Under the pieces are notes generated by a model. That model saw only the letters and a program-made list of their open reading frames with translations, searched no databases and had not been told where the DNA came from. A stretch of DNA of 64,000 nucleotides, from the NCBI RefSeq assembly GCF_000154785.2, contig NC_015730.1:310001-374000 (forward strand). Reading direction: 5' to 3'. Origin of the DNA: Roseobacter litoralis Och 149 (GTDB taxonomy: Bacteria > Pseudomonadota > Alphaproteobacteria > Rhodobacterales > Rhodobacteraceae). The position numbers were made by a program, and so were the translations under genes. Positions 14,801-21,981 of this stretch are shown piece by piece; position 1 is the first letter of the stretch; each line of letters begins with the position of its first letter.

Positions 14801-16815
14801 TTCTGCCGGATGCGGATAAACCAACAGTGCAGGCCAGTATCTCCCCGACCGGGGGGGCTGAGGATGACGGGACGCAATATGATATCACCCTTTCCGCTAC
14901 CTCGCCTGATGTACATGAAACGATCAGTTTTGAAGTCACTTTGCCTGCGGGCAGTGAGCTGTTCGTCGGCGGGACGCCAGTAACAGTACCGGCCAGCGGC
15001 ATCGTCGTCATTCCGGGTATCCCGGATCCGAGCTTTAGCGGGCCGGGCATCGGGTTCATTCCAGCCGGTCAGGTGTCCTTTGTGCCACCTGCTGATTTCG
15101 CAGGGGATGTGTCGATTGATGTTGTGGCCATCACAACGGATGAGAGCACCACCTACAGCTACACGGACACCGAATTGTCGGATGTGGCAAACCTGAACCT
15201 CGCGATCACCGCGACGCCTGATCTGACGGTGACGGTGACGGACCCTGTGGTGACCTTGCCTGAAACAGATGCGCAGGTGACGTTTACGCCTTCGTCAAAC
15301 GTTGCCCTAGATGTCACCGATACCGACGGGTCAGAGAGCATTGATTCCGTCACCTTCGAGATGTCAGGCGTGCCTGCTGGCACCACCTATTCCTTCGGTG
15401 CAGGCGATATCGCGGCGAGCGGGTCGCTTGTCTTTACCGGCACCGAGGCAGAATTTAACGCGTTGGTCATCACCTTCCCGACCGACTTTGCCACGAACGG
15501 CACGCCGCTTACGTCCACCGTGACAGCCACCACGAATGAAGGCGGCAACGTGAGCGAGAGCTTTGATCTCGATATCACTGGCGAGTTGGATGTCAATGTC
15601 AGTGTGACGAACACTGACCTTGCGCAGCAGGAAGGCGTGGATTTGCTGGTCGCGCTGGGGATTGACGCGCAGATCACGGATATTCAATCGACGCCATCCG
15701 AAACACTCGAAACGGTGGTAGTGACCTTTGATCAGCCGCTGCCTGCGGGCACATTGGCATCAGATGGCGCGCTCTCCGCGACCCGTTTCACGCTGACCTT
15801 CGCACGCGGCGCTTTGTCGCCTGCCGATTTTACGCTGGCGATTGCGGCGCTTTCCCTGACGGTGCCTGCCAGCTTTGCGGGCGATATCACGGGCACGGTT
15901 TCGGTCACGACCAATCATGGCACCGCACCGGATGTGCCCTTGGCAATCAATATTAATGCGCGCCCGGATATTGTCGCACCGGTCGATGTCACGCCGACGT
16001 TTGACCAGTCACAGGTCGTAACTTTTGCGGACCTACTGGCCAATGCAACGGATACATCGGCCATGACGGTGGAAAACATCACCTCACCCGACCCGTTGGT
16101 TCAGATCAGCGTCGTGGGGACAGATGTGACCATCACGGTGCCGCCGGGATACGTCGGCACACCTGTATTGGAATACGAAGTGGTCGATAGCGCCCCGGTT
16201 CCTGCACGCTCATCAGCAACGGCAAATCTGGATATTGATACGTTGCAAATGCAGGACAGCGGGTCCGTTGTTACGGGTCCGGACGGTGTTGTGCGCAGCC
16301 TGATGACGGATGTCACCGGTGATGCAACGCTCGGCGGGACCGTCGCAAAAGGCACGGACAATGATGATGCCGTGGATTGGCTGGCCACGCAGCGCGAATA
16401 CGCCGGGATCACCGAGTTCCAGTTGATGGGTGGGTCTGACTTCATCGACCTCAGCGGGGCGGCGGGCGGCTTCACGATTGACGGTGGTGCGAGCAATGAC
16501 ATCCTGCAGGGATCCGACGGGCGTGATACGCTGCTTGGCGGTGCGGGCGATGACATCTTTGTGCTGGCCTCCGGCCCTGTCACAATCGCGGATGAGATCG
16601 GTGATTATGGCGCAGGCGATCAGATTGACCTGAGCGAAGTTGTGAATGGTGTAAACAGCGTCGGTGGCCGCGTGTCTTATGACAACACCACGGGCGTCTT
16701 GCAGGTCGATGGCAGCAATGCCTTCGAGGTTGCATCGACAGGTGGCGGTATCCCCGCGCAGGTCGAAGTGATCTTTGAAGACAGCGCGGGTGCCGCGCAA
16801 ACGGCCATCGTCTAG
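5845..16815 (+). CDS. Giant type I-secreted repeat adhesin (LapA/RTX-like), 3656 aa
   Basis: The largest gene in the window. There is no N-terminal signal peptide, as expected for type I secretion. Residues 1-120 form a separate domain (GDDLLFVQPDGTIIGLLDG) that may hold the protein in the secretion pore, as in LapA-type adhesins (inference). Residues about 330-3170 are Ig/cadherin-like modules of 130-150 residues, each marked by D-x-DGSE and LPxDFS-type motifs. The end carries RTX nonapeptide-like calcium-binding repeats (GGSDFIDLSG near residue 3529, then LLGGAGDDIF) before the C-terminal secretion signal. The GTG at 5833 gives four more residues; ATG at 5845 is chosen because the GTG has no ribosome site. 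Its stop codon overlaps that of the opposing hlyD-like gene. The likely role is surface attachment or biofilm formation. No lapD/lapG-like genes are in the window. Confidence 0.9.
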   Translation: MTDAPKISSIATQQEVADIVASFKDGASIEGLMLLDAASKLDVMVADGAEITKPLILGDDLLFVQPDGTIIGLLDGAKANFALSAEDLTISSQNIVAVALQQGAWTTVADAVEVDLQVLSTTVPGRDGGSGEQEQVLAGDPLNGLPISPLLPPTEYQFPELRDREVGADDGGFGEPDVQFGGAGLVSLVETDSGLVMRFSNFVEVIAGGADIGEQITNVTLTLPGLPAGTVANNGSFSSNGATQTFTFNGTFEQYNALEITLPTDFSTESRNDFTPGDLTGTITATSNFLGQASLDFPVTVAEEGDLDFGASVLRAPETDLPVVFRLNDGLTPQSTDADGSESVLSVSVDLSGLPAGARVSTDGGANYTAVSGTYSFSGTLAEYEQILVELPADYSTTNPGNTITATVQATTDEGGNEIRPMNLIVDATPDIVIDLPPTINAVEDGNGADGGGVTIDPTPNAITDRIFVEDIDGSEDATVVEIVFIDLPARTENEFFTGYNTGPITGPFNGSFDPATSTWTGTMAQANALTFHLPGDYSGTFSSVITATNPEGSETATQTFVVAPAGDVDINVSPIVAAETDAPVVINPSDPLVGWLVSVSDTDGSLPVETLQTISLTLDDLPAGVIVQNLAPGTFTYDAVAGGTFTFTGSPSEYNQLRLVFPEDYSTESSPLASGVIEGTISGVSNEGNAGPVNVELRITPEGDVQIDPIVIPTLTEEESLQSFTLGDVLDLKVTDNDGSESLSSVSVEITGLPAIDFTLANVSGFGSSVSLATSPVDGTQTLTAVFDSGNIQAAFDAATISLPIDFSTANRSDLIAGMTQSIAVSATAQTDEGGQATAQSFVNVDFVEDIDLTLALEITAEEDAGVQNSSIGVRVPLNILIDITDNDGSETDVAGSPFSAEVTIEFTDLPPGASLTTGTLTGTNWTGTVDDARNLEIDFPGDYAGTTLANVTVTTLEGVESSPTAIVITPTPDINISGEIVATETDSPVSVLFSDFINLTINPANETLSSLVFTLPDLPAGMVALDGAGQPVGTFTPDGSGLFTFVFDSTAEPLVDPADITLTFPTDFSSENPNLPLQAELVVVSIQNGILNAPVTASIDVTIQPEGDVQIDRIGTADFAETDAPIDFKPSDYLDPIATDADGSESVQLVNVTFNALPTGTEFSRDGVTFQTASFDLNFVGTLAEYDALVIRLPADFSTQSPATTLTGTVIATTDEFGSANETFDVTVSAEGDLQLIGTGTVTLSENDAPGAIDLDGTVQTPQDVRLADVLTASPTDADGSEEISRVIITLADLPVDSQISLDGGATFAPFGTPGSANFEVSSLAEFEAVVLRLPDDFSTQRPEGAITGTLNFITDEAILNGETTPAPGTGNLAQAITIEVTPEADVFIAGVDSVVIEDLGTPIDLGLTAAITDQDGSETLTALSVTFTGLPTNGPVELSDGTLLTATSNVWTGTTLSDLSGLSIVRFPEHFSGVIDLTTTVVTNETGPAGESVSTTVEVTPVAEPEIVLTVVPGAFVTAIGPDAFSVKEDAGEDTNRTSDDGFLLQIDATTPDQDGSEALQQIVIENVPAGWLTAGDGAVDASRFASGGGDVASADVVGTTLTITLNPNVVAFNAQLQMIPLSDQDQDVETLTGGDLLATVTSIDTAAGLPSDTATARDGVDVNLDAVVDEINLQTRNRNTNENLGNRRVVDAGITRLELQDTDGSESFTAVIFTVTVDTLSDTFDPASLSDLVLNFRGRDSFVDVARTDPVPGDNEISIALTRPAGVSDADFASAITGLRYSVPQKFSGVLTTQGEVFWKETETGDEEIDFVDNFGSAAFSTVVTVRPVTEATLDAGVFVVDTDFVVAAGTDEVGAVATRANPTVEDTTTLTLIESTNDSTGEGQVQAFLRLSALTPDTDGSEELTEIVVSNIPSSWIGVAETTQNVTLNQSMFFDITGTGAIAQAEFDKIDTATYNANTGELTIVFLPDVTDFAGSVAVYPALYEDYDVDRANGDPFTDDGNFFGADLNFALTTRDGNTVTTSDLNVDVTVDVDVDPVNNEAFVLAFPRGNEAVIDAAGGTFDFSFIPFIEDMDGSETIISAVLRNIPNFLTVYVTDPANPSGPKIPALLTEINGDGTLDWSLNEDQWQGVELRGVPEHFSGDIPIAVDIVTLEANGSTGVTNLSTATISIDPVADGGNPSETFRTLEDQAVRVVLDGNIIDQTPESPEIIEDAYTIFNVQADSEGRLPLFFDGVPNQTGTTPAGGPIYSNLISPDASGTYNITAAQSPNLHVLPGQDSNEAVVFQVEVTYVESSVLPGTPGPAETTTGIGTVTINVEGVADTPDVDVQDADPAATPGGIDKTTINAIYDPSGTTDGVPNQDLAYAYAGFDDTPFQLIERLSDDALQLGFNDPAVTNTFEAADPLTGARDEILFTDGDPDGSETLYYIFTDIPPEIRFVGGTPIDASGETYLVTAAELATVTVVPNVAVSDPSYFNLTLNAIVTENDVDLSSVRQIGPGVDVQDVLNDIDGLTGGSVTSSDFSIIVLPSGNAVGGGSCPPGDPRQLPIPELTFVGDAFEDTGNELKIQLTEVPGQWESIDDLSGQPLGVDSLGVSGDFGVGLTLPPGATLTSSTPGAVLFDPITGQYTIDFAALGTDSSNPLLTAGTVTYTPPPQESSPSNPFPVGDTFGTADPYDSLPDIQTTSVLNNFTCNSFSSQPGTMPVFVQPVVDGPTIAIGAPASALEDTAFSADITLSSADEGERATGDVVITLGGDPDARLFDANGELTPDAGTGPGTGNPPTFTLSPNAVGTLEVRAAEHFSGPLEITVTASSEDIDGSVASNTTTQTIDIIPVADAPEFVYNPDHTATETGLPLVTDPTGTTPIVTIVEDKPISFGEIFQTAQSPDQDGSETASAVIGPLPDYVILSGASGIIDNGDDTFTVPVSQLNALTISLVDEHARTPDSEDATILPEIPVSITINTLELANSDQNQGTTDFILRVLPDADKPTVQASISPTGGAEDDGTQYDITLSATSPDVHETISFEVTLPAGSELFVGGTPVTVPASGIVVIPGIPDPSFSGPGIGFIPAGQVSFVPPADFAGDVSIDVVAITTDESTTYSYTDTELSDVANLNLAITATPDLTVTVTDPVVTLPETDAQVTFTPSSNVALDVTDTDGSESIDSVTFEMSGVPAGTTYSFGAGDIAASGSLVFTGTEAEFNALVITFPTDFATNGTPLTSTVTATTNEGGNVSESFDLDITGELDVNVSVTNTDLAQQEGVDLLVALGIDAQITDIQSTPSETLETVVVTFDQPLPAGTLASDGALSATRFTLTFARGALSPADFTLAIAALSLTVPASFAGDITGTVSVTTNHGTAPDVPLAININARPDIVAPVDVTPTFDQSQVVTFADLLANATDTSAMTVENITSPDPLVQISVVGTDVTITVPPGYVGTPVLEYEVVDSAPVPARSSATANLDIDTLQMQDSGSVVTGPDGVVRSLMTDVTGDATLGGTVAKGTDNDDAVDWLATQREYAGITEFQLMGGSDFIDLSGAAGGFTIDGGASNDILQGSDGRDTLLGGAGDDIFVLASGPVTIADEIGDYGAGDQIDLSEVVNGVNSVGGRVSYDNTTGVLQVDGSNAFEVASTGGGIPAQVEVIFEDSAGAAQTAIV
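6845..15345 (+). repeat. Coding repeats: DGSE-marked Ig/cadherin-like modules
   Basis: The motif D-x-DGSE (or a close variant) recurs about every 390-450 bp in the first half, near 6851, 7250, 7645, 8050, 8500, 9265, 9677, 10087, 10507 and 10960. It then becomes less regular (11547, 12070, 13111, 14300, 14515, 15316). Most early modules also carry a LPxDFST-like strand about 80-100 residues after it. The repeats are conserved at protein level but clearly diverged in DNA, so this is an old array rather than a recent duplication. Confidence 0.85.
16429..16560 (+). repeat. RTX nonapeptide-like calcium-binding repeats of the adhesin
   Basis: The protein reads GGSDFIDLSG, then GGASNDILQGSDGRDTLLGG, then AGDDIFVL. 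These are degenerate GGxGxDxxx repeats, about four units, placed about 80 residues before the C-terminus. That is the usual place for the calcium-folding region ahead of a type I secretion signal. Confidence 0.85.
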
Positions 16816-18119
16816 CGCTCGCGCAGGGCCTCAAGGCGCGCTTTGCGCAGTGGCTTGAGCAGGTAATCCAGCACCGTCCGTTCCCCGGTCAGAATATCGA
16901 CCGAGGCGATCATGCCGGTGCGGATTTCGTGGGTTTCACCGTTGCGCGACAGTGCATTCGAGTCCGTGCGCACGATGATGGGGAAATATGTCTCGCCGGT
17001 TGTTTCATCGCGCTCCGCATCGGCGCCAATGCGCACGACGCGACCTTCCAGCGCACCGTAGATGGTGAAGTCAAAGGACGTGAGTTTGACCTTGGCGGGC
17101 AGATCAAGTCGGATGAATGCGATGTCTTCGGGCCGCACGCGCGCTTCGACTTCGAGATTGTCATCGGCGGGCACAATGCGTGCGACCTCTTCACCCGGTG
17201 CGATAACGGACCCCAGCGTATTGACGTTCAGGACCGACACGATGCCCTCGACCGGCGCGCGCAGGCTGGTGCGGTTCAGGATATCAGAAGCGCGTTTCAG
17301 GGTTTCGTCCAGCACGCTGAGTTCATTCAACGTATCTGAGCGCTCGGTGTTGATCTCTGCGCGCCGGTTCAGGTTCAATTCCTTGACGCGTGCTTCAGCT
17401 TCGCCCAGTGCTGTGACGGCCTGACGGCTGCGGCTGAGGACGGAGTCGCGTTCCTGCCGTTTTCTGGTCCGCTCACGCTCAATCGGGATGATCTGGGCGC
17501 GCGGCACGACGCCGGAGGCTGTGCGCAACGCGATTTCCTCGTCGAGCAATTCGAGGCTTTCGTCGATGCGGGCCAATGCACTTCCAAGCTCTTCGATCTC
17601 CTGAGAGCGTTGTTCCACCTGCGAGACAAGAACCGTGCGCTGGGACAGATCAGCCGCCTGACGGCTGTCGAAAAGCGCCATTTCGCGCAGGGCGAGCGGG
17701 TGGTCGTCCGCCAGCCCAAGGTTGGAAAAATCCGGGGCGTCCTCGCCCAGCAATTCCGCTTCGAGCCGCAGGGCCTTGGTCAGCATTGCATCGCGACGCG
17801 CGGTGATTTCGCCAAGGGTCGACGCGGCCCCGATATCATCAATGCGGATCAACACCTGACCTTGTGTTACGGCATCGCCTTCGGAAATCAGAATGTCGCG
17901 CACGATGCCGCCCTCAAGGCTTTCTACATTGCGGGCACGACCTGAGGGGACGACAACGCCCTGCGCGCGGGCCATCACCTCAATGCGCGCCCAAGATGCC
18001 CAGGACACGGCCCCCACCAGCAAGCCAACAAGGACCAACAGAAAAACCAGCGTCAAGATCCCGCGACCAGCCGACCGGGGGCGGCGCGACGCCTCAAAAT
18101 CCCATTCGGTGCCGCTCAT
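16812..18119 (-). CDS. HlyD-family type I secretion membrane fusion protein
   Basis: 435-aa periplasmic adaptor that links the ABC exporter to the outer-membrane channel. One N-terminal transmembrane segment (about residues 20-40: LTLVFLLVLVGLLVGAVSW) is followed by a lipoyl half-motif (ARAQGVVVPSGRARNVESLE), a long coiled-coil hairpin (about 130-270), and the second lipoyl/beta-barrel part (LRAPVEGIVSVLNVNTLGSV). The order of domains and the length fit HlyD/LapC proteins. It is the last gene of the operon tolC-lapB-hlyD and overlaps the ABC gene by 4 nt (ATGA). Its stop shares CTAG with the adhesin stop on the other strand. It very probably serves export of that adhesin. Confidence 0.95.
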   Translation of the reverse strand: MSGTEWDFEASRRPRSAGRGILTLVFLLVLVGLLVGAVSWASWARIEVMARAQGVVVPSGRARNVESLEGGIVRDILISEGDAVTQGQVLIRIDDIGAASTLGEITARRDAMLTKALRLEAELLGEDAPDFSNLGLADDHPLALREMALFDSRQAADLSQRTVLVSQVEQRSQEIEELGSALARIDESLELLDEEIALRTASGVVPRAQIIPIERERTRKRQERDSVLSRSRQAVTALGEAEARVKELNLNRRAEINTERSDTLNELSVLDETLKRASDILNRTSLRAPVEGIVSVLNVNTLGSVIAPGEEVARIVPADDNLEVEARVRPEDIAFIRLDLPAKVKLTSFDFTIYGALEGRVVRIGADAERDETTGETYFPIIVRTDSNALSRNGETHEIRTGMIASVDILTGERTVLDYLLKPLRKARLEALRER

Positions 18120-20386
18120 GACGGCGCGCCTTTGCCAGCTTCTTTCAACGACGATAACACCTCATCGCGGGGTCCATAGCTGCGCAAGGTGCCGCTGGTC
18201 ATGACGGCCACATGCGTGACAAGCCGCATCAGCGCCATGCGATGTGTCGAGACCACAAGGGTCATGGGTTTGCGTGCAAGTGCGCGTTCGACGCCGTCAA
18301 TGAACAGCATCTCCGATTGCATATCCATTGCAGAAGTTGGTTCGTCCAGTATCAGCACGCGCGGCTGCGGCAGCAATGCGCGGGCCAGCGCGATCATCTG
18401 GCGTTGCCCGCCCGACAGATTGCGCCCGCGTTCGGTGATCTGCATGCCAAACCCATCCGGGTGGCTGGCGGCGATCCGATCTACGCCCGCGTCACGCGCG
18501 GCACGCAGGATATCCTCGTCTCGTGCACCGGGAACACCAAAGGCGATGTTCTCGGCAAGGGTGCCGGTGAAAAGCACCGCTTCCTGCGGGACCAGTTGCA
18601 CAAAGCGGCGGAGCGTCTCGGGGGCAATTTGCCGGGTATTCAACCCATCCAGCAGGATCAGCCCATCCGTGGGTGGCCACAGCCCGGCCATCACCCGCGT
18701 CAACGACGTTTTGCCTGCTCCGATCGGTCCGATAATGCCAATGTGGCTGCCGGCGGGTACCTTGAGGGAGACGTTTTTCAAGGCCGGAACCACCGCGCCC
18801 TGATAGTTCAGCGAGACGTCTTTCAATTCTATCTCACCGGAACGATCGGTCGTGTTGATCGTGCGCCCCCGACCATCCGCATCAGAGCGTTGGTTCATGA
18901 GTTTGCCCAGAGACTGCAAGGTCGAGATCGCGAAGCTCCCCCGCACAAAAAGCCCCGTGACCGCCGCCGTGGGGGCCAATGCACGCCCTGACAAGATCAT
19001 CGCGGCAATGACCGCACCCATGGTGATCTGCCCTTCCAGCGCGAGATAGACGCCGATCACCACGATCCCGATGGAGGAGGCCTGCGTGGCCAGCGCCGTC
19101 AGTGTCGTGGCGAGTGTCGCGAGGCGGCGGCTTTTGGCTTGGGTCATCGCGGCGTCCGCACTTTGCCGTTCCCAGCGTGATTGCATGCGATTGTGCCCGG
19201 CCACGGCCTTCAGGGTTTCGAGTTCTGACACAGCCTCCGAGGCCACGAGAGTTTTCGCCCCGCCGGTTGCGCGGTTGTGCTCTGACGCGCCGCGCAGAGG
19301 GCGCAGGATGATCAGGCCCATCAGCATGACAAACCCGAGCGCAAGGGCAGGGGGATAGGCCAGCGGCCCACCAATGTAATAGATCAGCGCGATAAAAAGC
19401 ACCGCAAAGGCCAGATCAATCAGATGCGACAGCGTCTGGGATGAAAAGAAATCAGCAACCTGTTCGTAATCTTTGAGCGTGTTCATCAGGCTGCCGGATG
19501 GCGGCACATCTTCGTCCAGCCGCAGGTTTGAGACATGTCGGAACACGCTGGATGAAACCGAGGCATCGACCTTGCGCCCGATCCGGTCAATAATCCCGGA
19601 GCGCAGAAGCTTGAGCAGCGCATCAAAGCCAAGCGCCAATCCAACACCGGCAACAAGCGACCAAAGCGTGATGATGGCCGCATTGGGAAAGACGCGGTCA
19701 TAGACATTCATGGTAAACAGCGGTACCGCGAGGGCTAGAAAATTGATCAGCACCGAGGCCAGCACGACCTGCATGTATTCCGGCCAAAACGGACGCAACG
19801 CCCCCCACAACCAATGGCCAGAGGACGTGGCCAGCTTGGTATCCCCCAACGTTTCGGCCTGACGCTGCAGCAGGATCACATGGCCGGCATAAACATCCAG
19901 CAGGGCCTTTTGTGTGATCTTCAACGTGTCTGACGCTTGTGAGGGGCGCAAAACCGAATAGGTTTCATCCTCGTTTCGGGCGGTCAAAACGCAAGCGTCA
20001 CGTCCGCGTAACAGCAAGACAACGGGGTATTCTCCGGGATCAATATCACTCAACCGGCGCCGTTCAAGCCGCGCGCGCATGCCGTGCCGCTCAGCCGCGG
20101 ATACGGCCAGTTCGGGTGACAGACGCCCATCGGCAGGCAGACCAAGGCCTCCGGTCAGGACTTCGACGGCGATGTCGGTTCCGCTGATGCGCATCGCTTC
20201 GACCACCGATGCCGCCAAGGGATCGACCGGACTTGCCTGCAGTGCCCAATCCAGATTGGATCGGGTGACTTTTGCAACTATTTCCTGTGCTTTTGCCTCT
20301 GCGCCGCTGCCTGTGGTGATACGCGCGACCCGCGATTTGGCTGGTTTATCAGGTGTGGAGATGTGAGCCCTCCGATCTGCGGTCAC
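18116..20386 (-). CDS. Type I secretion ABC transporter (LapB-like permease/ATPase)
   Basis: 756-aa inner-membrane exporter. The N-terminal 160 residues resemble a C39-peptidase-like domain but lack the catalytic cysteine, as in RTX exporters that do not cleave their substrate. Residues about 190-480 hold the six-helix membrane domain. The ATPase domain has Walker A GPIGAGKTSL (about 547-556), signature LSGGQRQ (about 659) and Walker B VLILDEPT (about 679), followed by a switch histidine in STHRMAL. It overlaps tolC upstream and hlyD downstream by 4 nt each. The facing adhesin gene is the obvious substrate; the RTX metalloprotease at 50.6-54.5 kb may be another (inference). Confidence 0.95.
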   Translation of the reverse strand: MTADRRAHISTPDKPAKSRVARITTGSGAEAKAQEIVAKVTRSNLDWALQASPVDPLAASVVEAMRISGTDIAVEVLTGGLGLPADGRLSPELAVSAAERHGMRARLERRRLSDIDPGEYPVVLLLRGRDACVLTARNEDETYSVLRPSQASDTLKITQKALLDVYAGHVILLQRQAETLGDTKLATSSGHWLWGALRPFWPEYMQVVLASVLINFLALAVPLFTMNVYDRVFPNAAIITLWSLVAGVGLALGFDALLKLLRSGIIDRIGRKVDASVSSSVFRHVSNLRLDEDVPPSGSLMNTLKDYEQVADFFSSQTLSHLIDLAFAVLFIALIYYIGGPLAYPPALALGFVMLMGLIILRPLRGASEHNRATGGAKTLVASEAVSELETLKAVAGHNRMQSRWERQSADAAMTQAKSRRLATLATTLTALATQASSIGIVVIGVYLALEGQITMGAVIAAMILSGRALAPTAAVTGLFVRGSFAISTLQSLGKLMNQRSDADGRGRTINTTDRSGEIELKDVSLNYQGAVVPALKNVSLKVPAGSHIGIIGPIGAGKTSLTRVMAGLWPPTDGLILLDGLNTRQIAPETLRRFVQLVPQEAVLFTGTLAENIAFGVPGARDEDILRAARDAGVDRIAASHPDGFGMQITERGRNLSGGQRQMIALARALLPQPRVLILDEPTSAMDMQSEMLFIDGVERALARKPMTLVVSTHRMALMRLVTHVAVMTSGTLRSYGPRDEVLSSLKEAGKGAPS

Positions 20387-21819
20387 TCAGACTTTACGCT
20401 TTTGCGCCAATCGCTAAAGCCACGTGCGTCGTCCCGCAGTTTTACGGGTTCGGAGCTGACGCCGGGTGCCCCTTCGGCGCTGGCGGCATATGCATTGCTG
20501 TCTTCAGGCGGCTCAATTCCAAGCGATGGTAACAGGATCCCTGCAGCCGCCAGCAGACGGTATTTCAGGAATACTTCCAAAGCCCTAGCATTTCGTAAAT
20601 TCACGTCTGCCTGAAAAAGCGCGTTTTGCGTGTTCAAAACGTCCAGCAACGAACGGTTGCCAACGTCAAATTCTTGCGTGTAGCTCTCCAACAACTCGCG
20701 CGAAAGGGTGGCCTGACGCTCAAGGATATCGGCGCGGCGCAGGGCTGACTGCAGGTTCGCCCAGGATTGGCGCACTTCACGTTCAACCAGACGGGTCTGT
20801 GTCAAAAGCCGGGCGCGTTGCTCTCCCACACGGCGCACTTGTTCTTCGCGCTCTCCGCGCTTGCGGTTGCCTTGAAATTCATACCGTAGAACAAGGCCAA
20901 CGGATGCATCGCGCACTTCTCCTTCGAACCCGCGCATGTCATCGCCGTAGCGCGTAACAGCTTCCAGATCGAGGGTGGGTGCCTTGTTGGCGTTTGCCGT
21001 GCGCGACAAGGCCTCAGCGGCCCCGACGTCGGATTGGAAAAACAGGATTGTCGGGTTGCGACGCCATGCCGTGGCTAACGTTTCTTCGACCGTTGCGGGC
21101 AGGCGCGCGGCAGGACTTGGCACCGCGTTCAATCCATCAGGTGTGACGCCAACGGTTTCCAGAAACAGGGCGCGCGTGTCCATTTCGTTCAGTTCGAATT
21201 GAAGCAAGGTGTCTTCGGCGAGAAACAGGCGTTCTTCGGCCTGTTGCAGATCACCAATGCCCAGAATACCGTTGTCAAACCCGCTGCGAATTTGTGCGAG
21301 GATGTCGCGGTGATAGGTCAGGTTTTCGCGGGCCAGTTGTGTCACTCGTTGCGTGCGCAAAACGTCGCTGTAGACCCGAATGGCCTCAAGCGACAAAAAC
21401 TCAGCGCGCTCAAGCACGCGATAGGCCGCCGCATCGATCCGGTAAGCTTGACGCTCAACCTCAGACCTTGTGGCTTTGCCATCGTAAAGCCGCTGGGTCA
21501 CCCGGCCAGTGACTTCATAGCCGAAAATCGCATCATCAGAGGAGGTCAGATCATTTGTGCGCGTGCCATCGTTGATGCTGCCCTCGGCGCGGGATTCAAG
21601 TTCGACGCGCGGGGCAAAAAAGCTTCTCGCCTGATCAAGCTCGAATTCGATCGCCTGTTTGTTGGCTTCGGCGGCTTTGATCTCGGGGTTGGTCTCCAAT
21701 ACAAACAGGATCGCGTCTTCCAGCGTCAGCGACGATGCACTGTGGGAGACGCACAGCCCCAATGCAAAAGCCAGAATGCTGGTTTTCGTTTTCTTGCGTG
21801 CCTGTTTCGACAAAATCAT
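20383..21819 (-). CDS. TolC-family outer-membrane channel protein
   Basis: 478-aa protein from the chosen start, with a signal peptide (KKTKTSILAFALGLCVSHSASS) followed by TLEDAILFVLETNPEIKAAEANK, the usual start of mature TolC/LapE-type channels. Two OEP repeats of long helices follow, with NPTILFFQSDVGAAEAL and EFDVGNRSLLDVLNTQNALFQA as recognisable motifs. It is the outer-membrane exit of the type I system and the first gene of the operon. The frame also opens 16 codons upstream (TTG at 21867), but the ATG at 21819 puts the signal peptide directly at the N-terminus. No strong ribosome site supports either start. Confidence 0.93.
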   Translation of the reverse strand: MILSKQARKKTKTSILAFALGLCVSHSASSLTLEDAILFVLETNPEIKAAEANKQAIEFELDQARSFFAPRVELESRAEGSINDGTRTNDLTSSDDAIFGYEVTGRVTQRLYDGKATRSEVERQAYRIDAAAYRVLERAEFLSLEAIRVYSDVLRTQRVTQLARENLTYHRDILAQIRSGFDNGILGIGDLQQAEERLFLAEDTLLQFELNEMDTRALFLETVGVTPDGLNAVPSPAARLPATVEETLATAWRRNPTILFFQSDVGAAEALSRTANANKAPTLDLEAVTRYGDDMRGFEGEVRDASVGLVLRYEFQGNRKRGEREEQVRRVGEQRARLLTQTRLVEREVRQSWANLQSALRRADILERQATLSRELLESYTQEFDVGNRSLLDVLNTQNALFQADVNLRNARALEVFLKYRLLAAAGILLPSLGIEPPEDSNAYAASAEGAPGVSSEPVKLRDDARGFSDWRKSVKSE

Positions 21820-21884
21820 ACTTTGCAACTCACACTGTTTTTCTTCTGCTCTTTTACCACGCATCAAATAGTTTCCACTGGGAA

Positions 21885-21926
21885 TTGTACAGAAGATGCC
21901 TCATTTTTGTTCTCTTGTTGTACAGA
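21885..21926. promoter_or_regulatory. Direct repeat TTGTACAGA x2 in the tolC/ompA divergent promoter
   Basis: TTGTACAGA occurs at 21885-21893 and again at 21918-21926, start to start 33 bp, close to three helical turns. Each copy contains the palindromic core TGTACA. The pair lies between the secretion operon and the OmpA-like gene, where a shared regulator would be expected to bind. The identity of that regulator is unknown. Confidence 0.5.
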
Positions 21927-21981
21927 GTGTGACAGTGGGGTATCACTTTCATCAACCTTAGATTAGCTGTTTGGATCCAAC

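Noticed and set aside
6845..15345. Repeat array that might suggest CRISPR or recent tandem duplication
   Set aside because: The repeats are coding, about 400 bp long, continuous in one frame and diverged at DNA level; there are no short identical repeats with spacers.
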